From: Opitutia bacterium
GTDB taxonomy: Bacteria; Verrucomicrobiota; Verrucomicrobiia; Opitutales; Opitutaceae
Length of the DNA: 64,000 bases
Assembly (NCBI GenBank): GCA_016187945.1
Contig: JACPIT010000005.1
Coordinates: 1,302,001 to 1,366,000 of the forward strand
Direction: 5' to 3'
Shown here: one piece after another, positions 1-7,916 of the stretch
Numbering within the stretch: the first letter of the stretch is position 1
Layout of the letters: each line of letters starts with the position of its first letter
Position numbers and translations under genes: made by a program
Notes under the pieces: generated by a model
Databases searched by the model: none
What the model was told of the DNA's origin: nothing
Seen by the model: only the letters and a program-made list of their open reading frames with translations

Positions 1-1001
1 ATCGTGATGGCGCCGTCGCGCGCCCACACGCTGCGGTAGTTTTCGTCGGTGCCGGTGACCTTGTTGTCGGTCAGCGAACACGCGGAGAAGCCGAGCGGCG
101 TGATGTTTTTCTTCAACGCCGCGAGCGCGTGCGCATAGCCGGTGCGGACGAACTCGCGCTCGTCGGGCGTGAGCGAGCCCAGGCGCGTGCCTTGGAAGAG
201 CTGCCGAAAACCCTGCGCCATGCCTTCGGGCGGGATGCTGGTGTCGCGCTTCGTCGGCAGCGCGCAGATGACGCCGTGGTGACAGAGACCGTCGAGCACG
301 CCGTCGGCGAGGATGCGGCGCGAACAGAAGGTCGGCAGGTCGACGGTGGCTTCGTAGAGTTCGGGCAGGGCGTTTTCGACGATGACGCCGCGCACGCCGG
401 GCAGGCGGAACATGCTGGCGTCGTTGCCGGTGTCGCCCGCGACGATCACGCTTTCGAGCGGCACGCCGAGCCGCGCGCAGAGCCAGCGCAGCGCGCCGCC
501 CTTCGTGGCCGAGCGTGGCAGCAGATCGAGGTCGCGCGCGCTGGAATAGACGATGTTGGCGGCGATGCCGACGCTCTCGAGCTGCTGGCGCAGCTCGCGC
601 AGTGCGGCGGCGCTGGCATTGGGCAGATACCAACTGCTCTTGAACTCGTTCTGGAATTCCGGCGCCTGTTCGCGCACGCCCGGCAGCGCGTGCACGACTT
701 CGCGCACGCGGGCGAGATTCCAGTCGCGTGCGAGCTCCTCGTCGAATTCGACGAGCGGCCGGCCGGCGGCGACGTCGAAGACCTCGGTGCCGACACCGCC
801 GATCCAGAAATCTCCGGGCGGCAGCGTGCCGTCGTCGACGAAGCGGCGCAGGTCGTTCACGAGCCGGCCGCTGTTGTAGACGAGCAGCGGCCGCGCGTCC
901 GGCGAGAGCGCGAGCCAGGCGGCCTTGAAGCGTGCCGTCGCCTCGGCGTTGCCGAGCAGCGTGCCGTCGAGATCGGTGGAGAAGAGGCGGACAGGAGGCA
1001 T
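1..1001 (-). CDS. Sucrose-phosphate phosphatase (HAD) fused to a six-hairpin-type glycosidase (partial)
   Basis: The first ~255 residues form a Cof/sucrose-phosphatase type HAD phosphatase: motif I STDLDGTLL with the nucleophile Asp at residue 10 and Asp 12, VYNSGR as motif II, the Lys of ATKGGALRWL, and VAGDTGND as motif IV near residues 187-194. It should remove phosphate from sucrose 6-phosphate in the cytoplasm. The frame then continues, without a stop, into a second domain containing GFSACSLTDN and NYRSVWARDGAIT (near residues 318-330), which resembles the start of an amylo-1,6-glucosidase or GH100-type (alpha/alpha)6 barrel. The gene leaves the window before the catalytic core of that domain can be judged. 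It follows the sucrose-phosphate synthase gene by 108 bases on the same strand, so the two probably form one pathway unit. The ATG at 1001 puts motif I at the usual distance. Confidence 0.8.
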   Translation of the reverse strand, partial: MPPVRLFSTDLDGTLLGNAEATARFKAAWLALSPDARPLLVYNSGRLVNDLRRFVDDGTLPPGDFWIGGVGTEVFDVAAGRPLVEFDEELARDWNLARVREVVHALPGVREQAPEFQNEFKSSWYLPNASAAALRELRQQLESVGIAANIVYSSARDLDLLPRSATKGGALRWLCARLGVPLESVIVAGDTGNDASMFRLPGVRGVIVENALPELYEATVDLPTFCSRRILADGVLDGLCHHGVICALPTKRDTSIPPEGMAQGFRQLFQGTRLGSLTPDEREFVRTGYAHALAALKKNITPLGFSACSLTDNKVTGTDENYRSVWARDGAIT

Positions 1002-1005
1002 CGGA

Positions 1006-1102
1006 GTTGAGAGTTGAGGGTTGAGAGTTGAGAGACGGCGGAGAACGGGGCGCGGTGTGCTTGCCGGCTGTTCGCTCTCAACTCTCGCCTCTCAACCACC
1101 GA
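1006..1102. repeat. Inverted pair of 7-base-period arrays (TTGAGAG type)
   Basis: Four units TTGAGAG/TTGAGGG/TTGAGAG/TTGAGAG fill 1007-1034, and the reverse-complement units CTCTCAA/CTCTCGC/CTCTCAA fill 1075-1095. The pair fills the gap between the synthase and phosphatase genes and could fold into a long stem in the transcript. The left array differs at one base from the copies at 29961 and 37022. Confidence 0.85.
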
Positions 1103-1109
1103 CCATTCT

Positions 1110-2447
1110 TCAGTCGCCGTCGTTCCACGGTTCGTCCCACTCGGTGTCGGTGAAGGCGAGGGCGGTGGCGCGTTCCTCGATCAGGCTGACGAGTTGCTGG
1201 GCGATGCCGGTCCAGGTGAAGAGGCTGCGGGCCTTGTGCGCGCCCATGCGCGCGAGACGCGCGGAGAGGCGCGGGTGCTTGAGCACCTTTACGATCGAGA
1301 TGCCGAGGTCGAGTTTGTCGAACGAGTCGGCGTAAAGCGCGTGCCGGCCGAAGGTGACGGCGCGGTAGAGGCCGCCGTGCGTCGTGACGACCGTCGGCGT
1401 GCCGCACGCCATCGCCTCGATCGCGGTCATGCCGAACGGCTCGTAGCGGCTGCTGAGCACGAACACGTCGGCCGCGCGGTAGTGGTTGGCGAGATCGCGG
1501 TCGGAGACGAAGCCGCTGAATTTCACGCGCCCGCCGAGCTTGTAGCGGCGCACGCGCTTCTTCAGGTCGGCGAGGATCAGTTTTTCGTTCGCGTTGAGGC
1601 GTGTGCCGCCGACGGCGAGATGCAGCACGGCGTCGGGGATGCGCGGCGCGACGACGGAGAACGCGTCGATGAGCAGGTCGTAGCCCTTGTTGCGCGCGAG
1701 CCGGCCGATCGCGAGGACGGCCTTGCCCTCGTAGCCGAGGCGGCGGCGGAGGCTGTTGCGCGAGGCGACGCTGACGGGGAAGAACCGGTTGTCGTCGTAG
1801 CCGGGCGGGATCATGTGCACGTGCTCGGCGGGCGCGCCGTAGTCGCTCACGATCATGTCGACCTGCGGCGGCGTGGTGGCGATGACCTCGTCGCAATGCC
1901 GGTAGAGGATCGTCTCCTCCTGGATGCGCTGCGTGAAGTTGTATTTCTTTTCGAAGTGCGCGGCGTCCTGCGGAAAATCGCGCTCCATGAGCTGCTTTTT
2001 CCAGAGGCCGAGCGAGTGCGGCGTGTGGATGTGCGGCACGTCGAGCGCTTCGGCGAGCCGCTGCGTGGCGAAGCCGGCGTCCCAATAATGGCTGTTGAAA
2101 AACTGATAGCGCAGCCGGTGCTTCTTGATGAAGCGCAGGGCGTGCTCGGCCCACTCGGCGAGGTGGCGCACGAGGTATTCCTTGTCGATGAAGTTGGGGC
2201 CGCCGCACGGCATGCGCAGGATGCGCACGCGGTCGGCGACGGGCTCGATCTCGATCTGGTCCTCGAAGCGGCGCGTCCAGATGTCGACCTCGAAGCCGAG
2301 CTGCGCGAGTTTCTTGGCGAGTTCGAGCACGTAGACGACCTGGCCGCCGGTGTCGGCCGCGCCGAGCGGCGGCTCGGCGGCGACATAACCGTGGGTGGAG
2401 ACCATGCCGATGCGCGGCAGGCGGGACTCAGGGATTTTGACTGACAT
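1110..2447 (-). CDS. Sucrose-phosphate synthase-type glycosyltransferase (GT4)
   Basis: This 445-residue GT-B enzyme probably joins UDP- or ADP-glucose to fructose 6-phosphate to give sucrose 6-phosphate. The N-terminal acceptor domain opens with RIGMVSTHGY and carries the sucrose-synthase-like signature AADTGGQVVYVLELAKKLAQ; the C-terminal donor domain has AIGRLARNKGYD and the E-x7-E motif in EPFGMTAIEAMACGTPT. There is no fused phosphatase domain; that activity is supplied by the next gene, 108 bases downstream. The ATG at 2447 was chosen because the conserved N-terminus starts about 12 residues later and the open frame further upstream is low-complexity and overlaps palindromes. No convincing Shine-Dalgarno sequence precedes it. 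Sucrose made this way is usually a compatible solute or a storage sugar; which of these applies here is not shown by the sequence. Confidence 0.88.
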   Translation of the reverse strand: MSVKIPESRLPRIGMVSTHGYVAAEPPLGAADTGGQVVYVLELAKKLAQLGFEVDIWTRRFEDQIEIEPVADRVRILRMPCGGPNFIDKEYLVRHLAEWAEHALRFIKKHRLRYQFFNSHYWDAGFATQRLAEALDVPHIHTPHSLGLWKKQLMERDFPQDAAHFEKKYNFTQRIQEETILYRHCDEVIATTPPQVDMIVSDYGAPAEHVHMIPPGYDDNRFFPVSVASRNSLRRRLGYEGKAVLAIGRLARNKGYDLLIDAFSVVAPRIPDAVLHLAVGGTRLNANEKLILADLKKRVRRYKLGGRVKFSGFVSDRDLANHYRAADVFVLSSRYEPFGMTAIEAMACGTPTVVTTHGGLYRAVTFGRHALYADSFDKLDLGISIVKVLKHPRLSARLARMGAHKARSLFTWTGIAQQLVSLIEERATALAFTDTEWDEPWNDGD

Positions 2448-2887
2448 GGGATGATTGGGTTGTGCCCTCGCGGCTGAGTCGGCGAGCGAAGGCGGTGAGC
2501 GTTTGCCGCGGGCGAAACCCGCGTGGCACCGCAGAAGGCGGTGCACTGACGCCGCTCGAACCGCACGTGGAGAAGCGGCGGGAAAACTGCCGCGACGGAG
2601 TTGAGCGACCCCGAAGCACGAGACGCCCCGCCGGAGAGGATGCCAAGGAAAAACTTTTTCGGACGGCGTCGGGGAATTTCCCAAGGCGATTTTCGCCGGC
2701 GCGGCCGGCGAAACGTGCGACCGACTCCCGCGCTGCGCGAAAAGAAAAAGCGGCGCGCCCACACGCGTGGAAGCGAACCCGTGCTATCGCACTGGCCGTG
2801 TGAGCGACGCCGCGACGAAGCCAATCGCGCTGACCTCGCTTGCCAAGGAAAACGCCATGGGGGATTTCCCGAAATGCCCGCGTCGCG
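2448..2887. other. 440-base intergenic region with three hairpins, no gene
   Basis: No credible coding frame was found. It holds three perfect stem-loops: GCGGG-CGAAA-CCCGC at 2508-2522, GCACCGC-AGAAG-GCGGTGC at 2526-2544, and TTTCGCCGGC-GCG-GCCGGCGAAA at 2691-2713. The text GCCAAGGAAAA occurs twice (2642 and 2842), each time followed by a run ending in ATTTCCC. The region must contain the promoter of the sucrose genes on the minus strand. Confidence 0.6.
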
Positions 2888-5032
2888 TCAGGAGGAAGGC
2901 GGCGGCCCGAGCGGCAGCACGGTGGAGGACTCGATCGCGAACGTCCGGAGCTGCCCGCCGGTTTTCGCCGAGCGGATGCCTTCGTTGCTGTCGAGATGGA
3001 GCACGTTCAGCCCCGGGGCGAGTTCGGCGCGCGCGACTTCGAGCGTCACGGTGCCCGGCGTCGCTTGGACGGCGGCGAGTTGGGCGGCACCGTGGTGGAG
3101 GCGGAGTTCGCGCGCGTCGGGCACCTGCAAGCGCAGCTCGATCCGCACCGCGATCGGTCGGGGGAGCGCGTTGTAGTAGAGCAGCGATGCCGGCCCGTAG
3201 GCCCAGCGCACGCCGTTGATCGGACGATTGTGCCAGCCGAGCCCGAGCGTGAAACTGCGGGCCAGCGGCAGCTCCGGCTCGCTCACCGGATGCAGGAGCA
3301 CGACGACCTGGCCGCCCAGCGGACTCGCGAGCTGCTCGCGGTAACCGGCGGCGGCGAGCGCGCGCAGCAATCCCTCGGCCGCGTCTTCGTAGCCCTGACG
3401 ATTCACGGCGAGAGCGGAGAATCCATAGCGCTCGAGCCGGCGCGCGATTTGCGCCGGAGCCAGCGCTTCGAGCTCCTGCTGCCAGCGCACGCGAGGGCGG
3501 AATTTCATGGCGCCATAGCTGAAGCGCAGGGTGCGGGTCGCCAGATAAAGTCTGAAATGCTCGTAATCGTGGAGGCGCCACGGCGGCTTCACCTCGGGAA
3601 ACGGCAGCACCGGCAACTGGAAAATCGCCGCGCCCGCGGGCAGACGGCGTTCCAGCTCGGCGCCGAAGGCGCGGTCGGAGGCGACGCGGCTCGCGATCTC
3701 GGTCCGCGCGCTGGCCGATGGGCGAGGCAGTTGGTCGGCGAGACCGATCGCGGCCACCGCGAGCGCGGCGCCGAGACGGACCCAGCCCGGCCAGCCACGC
3801 GAGAGCCGGGAAATCCGCGTGACGAAAAACGCCAGCACGATCGCGGCGATAAAGATGCCGATGCGGTTGGTCGCGCGAAACACGAACAGCCCGCCGAAGA
3901 ACGCGAGGAAGTTGGTGATGCCTCCCGCCGCTCCGAACGCCAGCAGCCAGCCGGTCGTCAACATCGGGCCCGGCAGCGCGCGGCCGCGGAGCAGGCGGGG
4001 CACCGTTTGCCAGAGCAGCCAGCCGAAAGCCACGATGCCGACGAGGCCGAGATAGGGCAGGTAGCCTTCGCCCTTCCACTCGGTCCACCGGTAGTAACGC
4101 TGGCCGAGGAACGCCAGCGCGTCGGCGCGGTGCGCGGCCGGCGGGATGAAAAGCTCGATGGCCTTGAGCGCGTAGAGTTCGGTGCCGCCGTAGTTGCGCT
4201 CGAGCAGCGGGCGCGCATCGGAGCTGGCGGAGTAGATCCAGAACTCGAAGTTCGCGGCGAGGAACGCGCCGAGCGCGATCGCGACCGCCGTCGCGCCGAT
4301 GGCGAGATTCGCGGGCCGCCGCGGGCCGAACCACTGCGCGAGCCACGCCCAGCCGATCAACGGCAGCCAGAAGAAGAGATAGTAAGTGTTGTGACACCCG
4401 AGCGCGGCCGCCGCGACAAAGCACGTCCACATCCCCGCACTGCCCCAGGCGAGCCGCCGGCTCCGCGCCACGAGCCAGCCGGCGAGCAGCCCGAGCGGCA
4501 CCACCCACGCGAGCGCGAACGAGAAATGCGCCAGACCGCGATGGTAGATCGAGTAGTTGAATGCGAACAAGAGTCCGCCCGCCGCGGCCCATTCCCAGCG
4601 CGCGCCCAGCCAGCGCCGCACGACCCAGTAGAACGCCACCGCGCTCAACCCGAACGCGATCGCCAGCCCGCAGTTCGCGGCGAAAAACACGTCCGTCGCC
4701 CGTGCGATCAACCCGAGCAGGTGCAGCGGAATCTTCTCCGGCGTCGGATACGCGCTCCAATCGGCGACGAACGGCGCGCCGAGGCGGTCGACCTTTTGCG
4801 GGCGCAGCGGCAGGAGGTTGCCCTCGCTCGAAGCCTGGATGCGCGCGAGGATTTCGTGCGCGTCGCCGTTGTAGACCGTGGGCAGGTGCCACGCCTCGGA
4901 GGTCGAACGACCGTTGTCGACGGCCCACACGAGCACGCACACGCAAAAAAGCGCGAGCATGCGCAAGGATTCCAGACGCGCGCGGGACGGGCAGGCTCCG
5001 CGTTCCGCTGGGGCGGGCGGAAGAGGTGACAT
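2888..5032 (-). CDS. Large polytopic membrane protein, possibly GT-C glycosyltransferase-like
   Basis: About 714 residues. A first membrane segment (MLALFCVCVLVWAV) is followed by a soluble loop containing YNGDAHEILARI, then roughly ten further hydrophobic segments up to about residue 430, then a soluble C-terminal domain of about 280 residues. One N-terminal membrane helix, an acidic first loop, many helices and a C-terminal periplasmic domain are the layout of GT-C glycosyltransferases and YfhO-like proteins, but I do not recognise a specific family and no substrate can be named. The start could be the ATG at 5032 or the one at 4960 directly before the first helix; a further ATG at 5068 is less likely. 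The gene is divergent from the creB-like gene. Confidence 0.65.
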   Translation of the reverse strand: MSPLPPAPAERGACPSRARLESLRMLALFCVCVLVWAVDNGRSTSEAWHLPTVYNGDAHEILARIQASSEGNLLPLRPQKVDRLGAPFVADWSAYPTPEKIPLHLLGLIARATDVFFAANCGLAIAFGLSAVAFYWVVRRWLGARWEWAAAGGLLFAFNYSIYHRGLAHFSFALAWVVPLGLLAGWLVARSRRLAWGSAGMWTCFVAAAALGCHNTYYLFFWLPLIGWAWLAQWFGPRRPANLAIGATAVAIALGAFLAANFEFWIYSASSDARPLLERNYGGTELYALKAIELFIPPAAHRADALAFLGQRYYRWTEWKGEGYLPYLGLVGIVAFGWLLWQTVPRLLRGRALPGPMLTTGWLLAFGAAGGITNFLAFFGGLFVFRATNRIGIFIAAIVLAFFVTRISRLSRGWPGWVRLGAALAVAAIGLADQLPRPSASARTEIASRVASDRAFGAELERRLPAGAAIFQLPVLPFPEVKPPWRLHDYEHFRLYLATRTLRFSYGAMKFRPRVRWQQELEALAPAQIARRLERYGFSALAVNRQGYEDAAEGLLRALAAAGYREQLASPLGGQVVVLLHPVSEPELPLARSFTLGLGWHNRPINGVRWAYGPASLLYYNALPRPIAVRIELRLQVPDARELRLHHGAAQLAAVQATPGTVTLEVARAELAPGLNVLHLDSNEGIRSAKTGGQLRTFAIESSTVLPLGPPPSS

Positions 5033-5187
5033 GCGCGAAAACTGCCGCGCGAGGCCCGGGGCCGGCAAGATAAACTCCCGAAATTTGCCGCACGTGCGAC
5101 GCCGGACAGTCGGGACGGAGCCGCCGGCTCGCGCGCGGGGCTGGAACCGCGCTTGCGCCGCGCGGCGCTTTGTCGGAAGACACGGGC

Positions 5188-5952
5188 GTGACCGCCGCCG
5201 CCGTTCGCCCCCGCATCCTCGTCGTCGAAGACGAAGCCGCCATCGCCGACGCGATCGTCTACGCGCTGCGCACCGAGGGTTTCGAGGTGACGTGGAAAAC
5301 GCGCGGCGCCGAGGGGCTCGCCGCCGTGCGCGCGGAGAAATTTGCGCTGGTCGTGCTCGACGTCGGCCTGCCGGATGCGAACGGCTTCGACGTTTGCCGC
5401 GAACTGCGGCGCACCGACGCGGGGCTGCCGGTGATTTTTCTCACGGCGCGCAACGCGGAGATCGATCGCATCGTCGGCCTCGAACTCGGCGCGGACGACT
5501 ATGTCGTAAAACCTTTCAGCCCACGCGAACTGACGGCGCGCGTCCGCGCGGTGCTGCGGCGGACGCAGAACGGGAGCGGCGCCGGCGCCACCGGCGCGTC
5601 GCACGTGAGCGAAGCCGCGGGCGCGAGCCCGGCCGCTATTGCGGGCCTGAGCGCGCCGGCAGCAGGCACGTGGATGCACGACGCGGCGCGCTGCCGCATC
5701 GCATATCGCGGCCGCGCGCTCGAACTCACGCGCAACGAATACCGGCTGCTCGCCGCGCTGGTGGCGGCGCCGGGGCGCGTGTTTTCGCGCGACCAACTCA
5801 TGACGGCGGCGTGGGACGACCCGGGCGCCGCGCTCGACCGCACCGTCGACGCGCACGTGAAACTGCTGCGCGCGAAGCTGCGCGAGATCGACCCGGAGGC
5901 CGACCCGATCGTCACGCACCGCGGGCTGGGCTACTCGTTGCGGGAGGAGTAG
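5188..5952 (+). CDS. creB: CreB-like OmpR-family response regulator
   Basis: A 254-residue DNA-binding response regulator. The receiver domain starts at ILVVEDE, has the phosphorylatable Asp 58 in VVLDVGLPDANGFD, Thr in FLTAR and Lys in VVKPFSPREL. After an unusually long Ala/Gly-rich linker (about residues 130-160) comes a winged-helix output domain ending in THRGLGYSL. It is followed by a CreC-like kinase and a CreD-like membrane protein, the same order as in enterobacterial creBCD. No ATG exists at the N-terminus; GTG 5188 was preferred because GGAAGA lies 7 bases upstream; the alternative is TTG 5170. The stop TAG lies in the sequence GAGTAGG, followed within 10 bases by a nine-base-period repeat. 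Confidence 0.88.
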   Translation: MTAAAVRPRILVVEDEAAIADAIVYALRTEGFEVTWKTRGAEGLAAVRAEKFALVVLDVGLPDANGFDVCRELRRTDAGLPVIFLTARNAEIDRIVGLELGADDYVVKPFSPRELTARVRAVLRRTQNGSGAGATGASHVSEAAGASPAAIAGLSAPAAGTWMHDAARCRIAYRGRALELTRNEYRLLAALVAAPGRVFSRDQLMTAAWDDPGAALDRTVDAHVKLLRAKLREIDPEADPIVTHRGLGYSLREE

Positions 5953-5961
5953 GGGATTTTA

Positions 5962-6031
5962 CACGAAGGAAGCGAAGACAGCGAAGTTCGGATAAAAATG
6001 AATTCCTTCGCGATCTTTGCGGCCTTCGTGT
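5962..6031. repeat. Inverted pair of 9-base-period arrays (CACGAAGGA type)
   Basis: Left array: CACGAAGGA, AGCGAAGAC, AGCGAAGTT (5962-5988). Right array, reverse complement: CCTTCGCGA, TCTTTGCGG, CCTTCGTGT (6005-6031). Only 16 bases separate the arms, so the transcript between creB and creC could form a long imperfect hairpin. Confidence 0.8.
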
Positions 6032-6051
6032 GCCGTCGGTTCGGTTTCCGA

Positions 6052-6114
6052 ATGAAAATCCCCACACCCAGCTTCGGCATCCATGTCGGCGAGTCGGCGC
6101 TGGGCTGCGCGGCC
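6052..6114 (+). pseudogene. Duplicated, decayed copy of the creC start
   Basis: The 63 bases here match the first 63 bases of the creC-like gene (6219-6281) at 51 positions. Both begin ATGAAAATCC and share TCGGCGCTGGGCT; the encoded peptides MKIPTPSFGIHVGESALG and MKIRTLIFGVYVGVSALG align without gaps. The frame from this ATG stays open to a TGA at 6220-6222, inside the start codon region of the real gene, but the peptide after residue 22 has no similarity to the kinase. It looks like a relic left when palindromic DNA was placed at the original gene start. Confidence 0.75.
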
Positions 6115-6121
6115 CTTTGGC

Positions 6122-6216
6122 GCAGGGCCGGTTTTCGACCGGCCGCGTGGGATTTTCGTTCGGATGCTGGGGGCGCGAGTGTCGCTGCATTTACGCCGGT
6201 CGGAGACCGGCGCTAC
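6122..6216. repeat. REP-like palindrome pair abutting the creC start codon
   Basis: GCAGGGCCGGTTTTCGACC and following GGCC (6122-6144) face the inverted element GCCGGTC-GGA-GACCGGC plus GCTAC (6195-6216), whose foot reads GTAG on the minus strand. Only two bases separate this foot from the creC ATG at 6219, so the ribosome-binding region must lie inside the palindrome. Confidence 0.8.
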
Positions 6217-6218
6217 CC

Positions 6219-7643
6219 ATGAAAATCCGCACGCTCATCTTCGGTGTCTACGTCGGCGTCTCGGCGCTGGGCTTCGCGGCGGTGATGGCGATGGCGCTGC
6301 GCGACGTGCGGCTGCGCTACGTCGAATCGATGCGGCGCACGATGGGCGACACGGCGGTGTTTCTTGCGACCTTCGCCGCGGCGGAGCCGGAAAACGCCGA
6401 CTGGACGCGCCGGCTCGCGCAACTGCCGGCGCAGGCGGAACTGCTGCGGGTGTTCGCGTGCGATCGCGAGGGGCGCGTGACGTTCGACGCCGCGGGGCGC
6501 GACGTCGGGCAGGTTTACGCGTGGGGCATGTTCGGCGGCGGCAAGGCCGCGTCGGAAAACTACACGCTGCCGAACGTGGCCGTCGCCGACAACGAGCTGC
6601 GCGTGCGTGCGCCGGTGCGGCGCGGCGGCGGGCTCGTCGGCTGGGTCGGCGTGGGGCGGCCGCTGGCGACGGTGGTCGAGGGCGTGACGCGCGCGCGCTG
6701 GCGGCTGGTGTTTTGGGCGGGCGCGATTGCCCTCGGCATGGTGGTGGTCGGCTGGTGGGTGTCGGCGCGGCTGGTGCGCTCGCTCGAGCGGCTGACCGAG
6801 CATGCGCGTGCGGTGCGCGACGGACGCGCGTCGCAGGCGCCGACGTCGCGGGCGCGCGAGATCGCGGAGCTGGCGACGGCGTTCGAGCAGATGCGCGATG
6901 CGCTCGAAGGCCGCCAGCATGTCGAGCGCTACACGCAGGTGCTGGCGCACGAGGTGAAGGCGCCGCTGGCGGCGATCCGCGGCGCGGCGGAGTTGCTGGA
7001 CGAGACGATGCCGGAGGAGCAGCGGCGGAAATTTCTGGCCAACATCCGTGCGGAGTCGGCGCGCATCCAGGCGATCGTCGACCGGTTGCTCGAGCTGTCG
7101 TCGCTCGAGGCGCGGAAGCAGCTCACGCGCGTCGAGCCGCTCGCGGCGGCAGCGCTGGCGGAGGAGGCGGCGGGCGTGATGCGCGGGGCATTCGCGGCGG
7201 CGGGCGTGGCGTTGCGCGTGGAGGCGGGCGATGCGGGGGGCGCGCAGGTGCGCGGCGAGCGCGTGCTGTTGCGCGAGGCTTTGGTGAACTTGCTGCAGAA
7301 CGCGCTGGATTTCTCTCCCCGCGGGAGCGAGGTGGTGCTGCGCGTCGACGATGCGAGCGACGGCCCGCGTGAGGCGGCTGGTGCGAACGCGGTTGCGGCA
7401 GGCGGGCGCGTGGAGTTTTCGGTCGAGGACCGCGGGGCGGGCGTGCCGGACTACGCGCTGCCGCGGGTGTTCGAGCGGTTCTATTCGCTGCCGCGGCCGG
7501 GCACGGAGCGGAAGAGCACGGGGCTCGGCCTGGCGCTCGTGCGCGAGATCGCGCACCTGCACGGCGGCGAGGCGCGCTTGGAGAATCGCGACGCCGGCGG
7601 CGCGCGCGCGGTGTTGTGCGTGCCGGGGTCGGGGAACCACTGA
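6219..7643 (+). CDS. creC: CreC-like membrane sensor histidine kinase
   Basis: A 474-residue sensor kinase. An N-terminal helix (FGVYVGVSALGFAAVMAM) and a second helix near residues 160-182 bracket an extracytoplasmic sensor domain; a HAMP linker follows. The H-box is LAHEVKAPLAAIRG with the phosphoacceptor His near residue 246, the N-box LVNLLQNALDFSP, then EDRGAGVP, ERFYSLPRPG and STGLGLALV complete the ATPase domain. It should phosphorylate the CreB-like regulator upstream. The ATG at 6219 is the only start that gives a proper N-terminal anchor, although a palindrome sits directly in front of it and the only purine-rich candidate, GGAG at 6202, lies in the loop of that palindrome 14 bases upstream. 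A decayed copy of its first 63 bases lies 167 bases upstream. Confidence 0.9.
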   Translation: MKIRTLIFGVYVGVSALGFAAVMAMALRDVRLRYVESMRRTMGDTAVFLATFAAAEPENADWTRRLAQLPAQAELLRVFACDREGRVTFDAAGRDVGQVYAWGMFGGGKAASENYTLPNVAVADNELRVRAPVRRGGGLVGWVGVGRPLATVVEGVTRARWRLVFWAGAIALGMVVVGWWVSARLVRSLERLTEHARAVRDGRASQAPTSRAREIAELATAFEQMRDALEGRQHVERYTQVLAHEVKAPLAAIRGAAELLDETMPEEQRRKFLANIRAESARIQAIVDRLLELSSLEARKQLTRVEPLAAAALAEEAAGVMRGAFAAAGVALRVEAGDAGGAQVRGERVLLREALVNLLQNALDFSPRGSEVVLRVDDASDGPREAAGANAVAAGGRVEFSVEDRGAGVPDYALPRVFERFYSLPRPGTERKSTGLGLALVREIAHLHGGEARLENRDAGGARAVLCVPGSGNH

Positions 7644-7667
7644 TTTTCACTGGGCCGGACTCACCCG

Positions 7668-7802
7668 TCGCCCGCGAATTTAGCGAATTCGCACGAATGG
7701 GGATCGTCGACGGTGTCTCGGCGTCGTGCGCGCTCCCGACTTCCGCGGTCGAGCAGCCACAGAACACACGGACGATAGAGAAGCTTTCCGTGTATTCTGT
7801 GT
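7668..7802. repeat. Short-period repeats between creC and creD
   Basis: Two elements. At 7670-7698 the text CGCGAATTTAGCGAATTCGC repeats GCGAAT at 9 and 10 bases, and recurs at 16543. At 7758-7802 an inverted pair of nine-base units is seen: CACAGAACA, CACGGACGA against TTTCCGTGT, ATTCTGTGT, separated by 9 bases; outside it CCGCGG occurs on both sides. Confidence 0.7.
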
Positions 7803-7916
7803 GTGCCGCGGTTACTCTCTTTGGTTGCGGTGCGATGCATGCGGGTGAGCGCGCTACGCACCGCGATTTCACGCGGGCTTCATCAGGATTTCACGAAGCG
7901 CTGGCAGGATCGCAGC

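Noticed and set aside
2601-3176. Plus-strand frame of 191 codons in the gap before the membrane protein gene
   Set aside because: Low-complexity Arg/Ser-rich sequence crossing hairpins and the 3' end of the minus-strand gene; no start or family support.
2840-5029. A 729-codon open frame on the plus strand opposite the membrane protein gene
   Set aside because: It is rich in Arg, Gln and Glu with no hydrophobic or domain pattern, typical of the antisense frame of a high-GC gene; the minus strand shows clear membrane helices.
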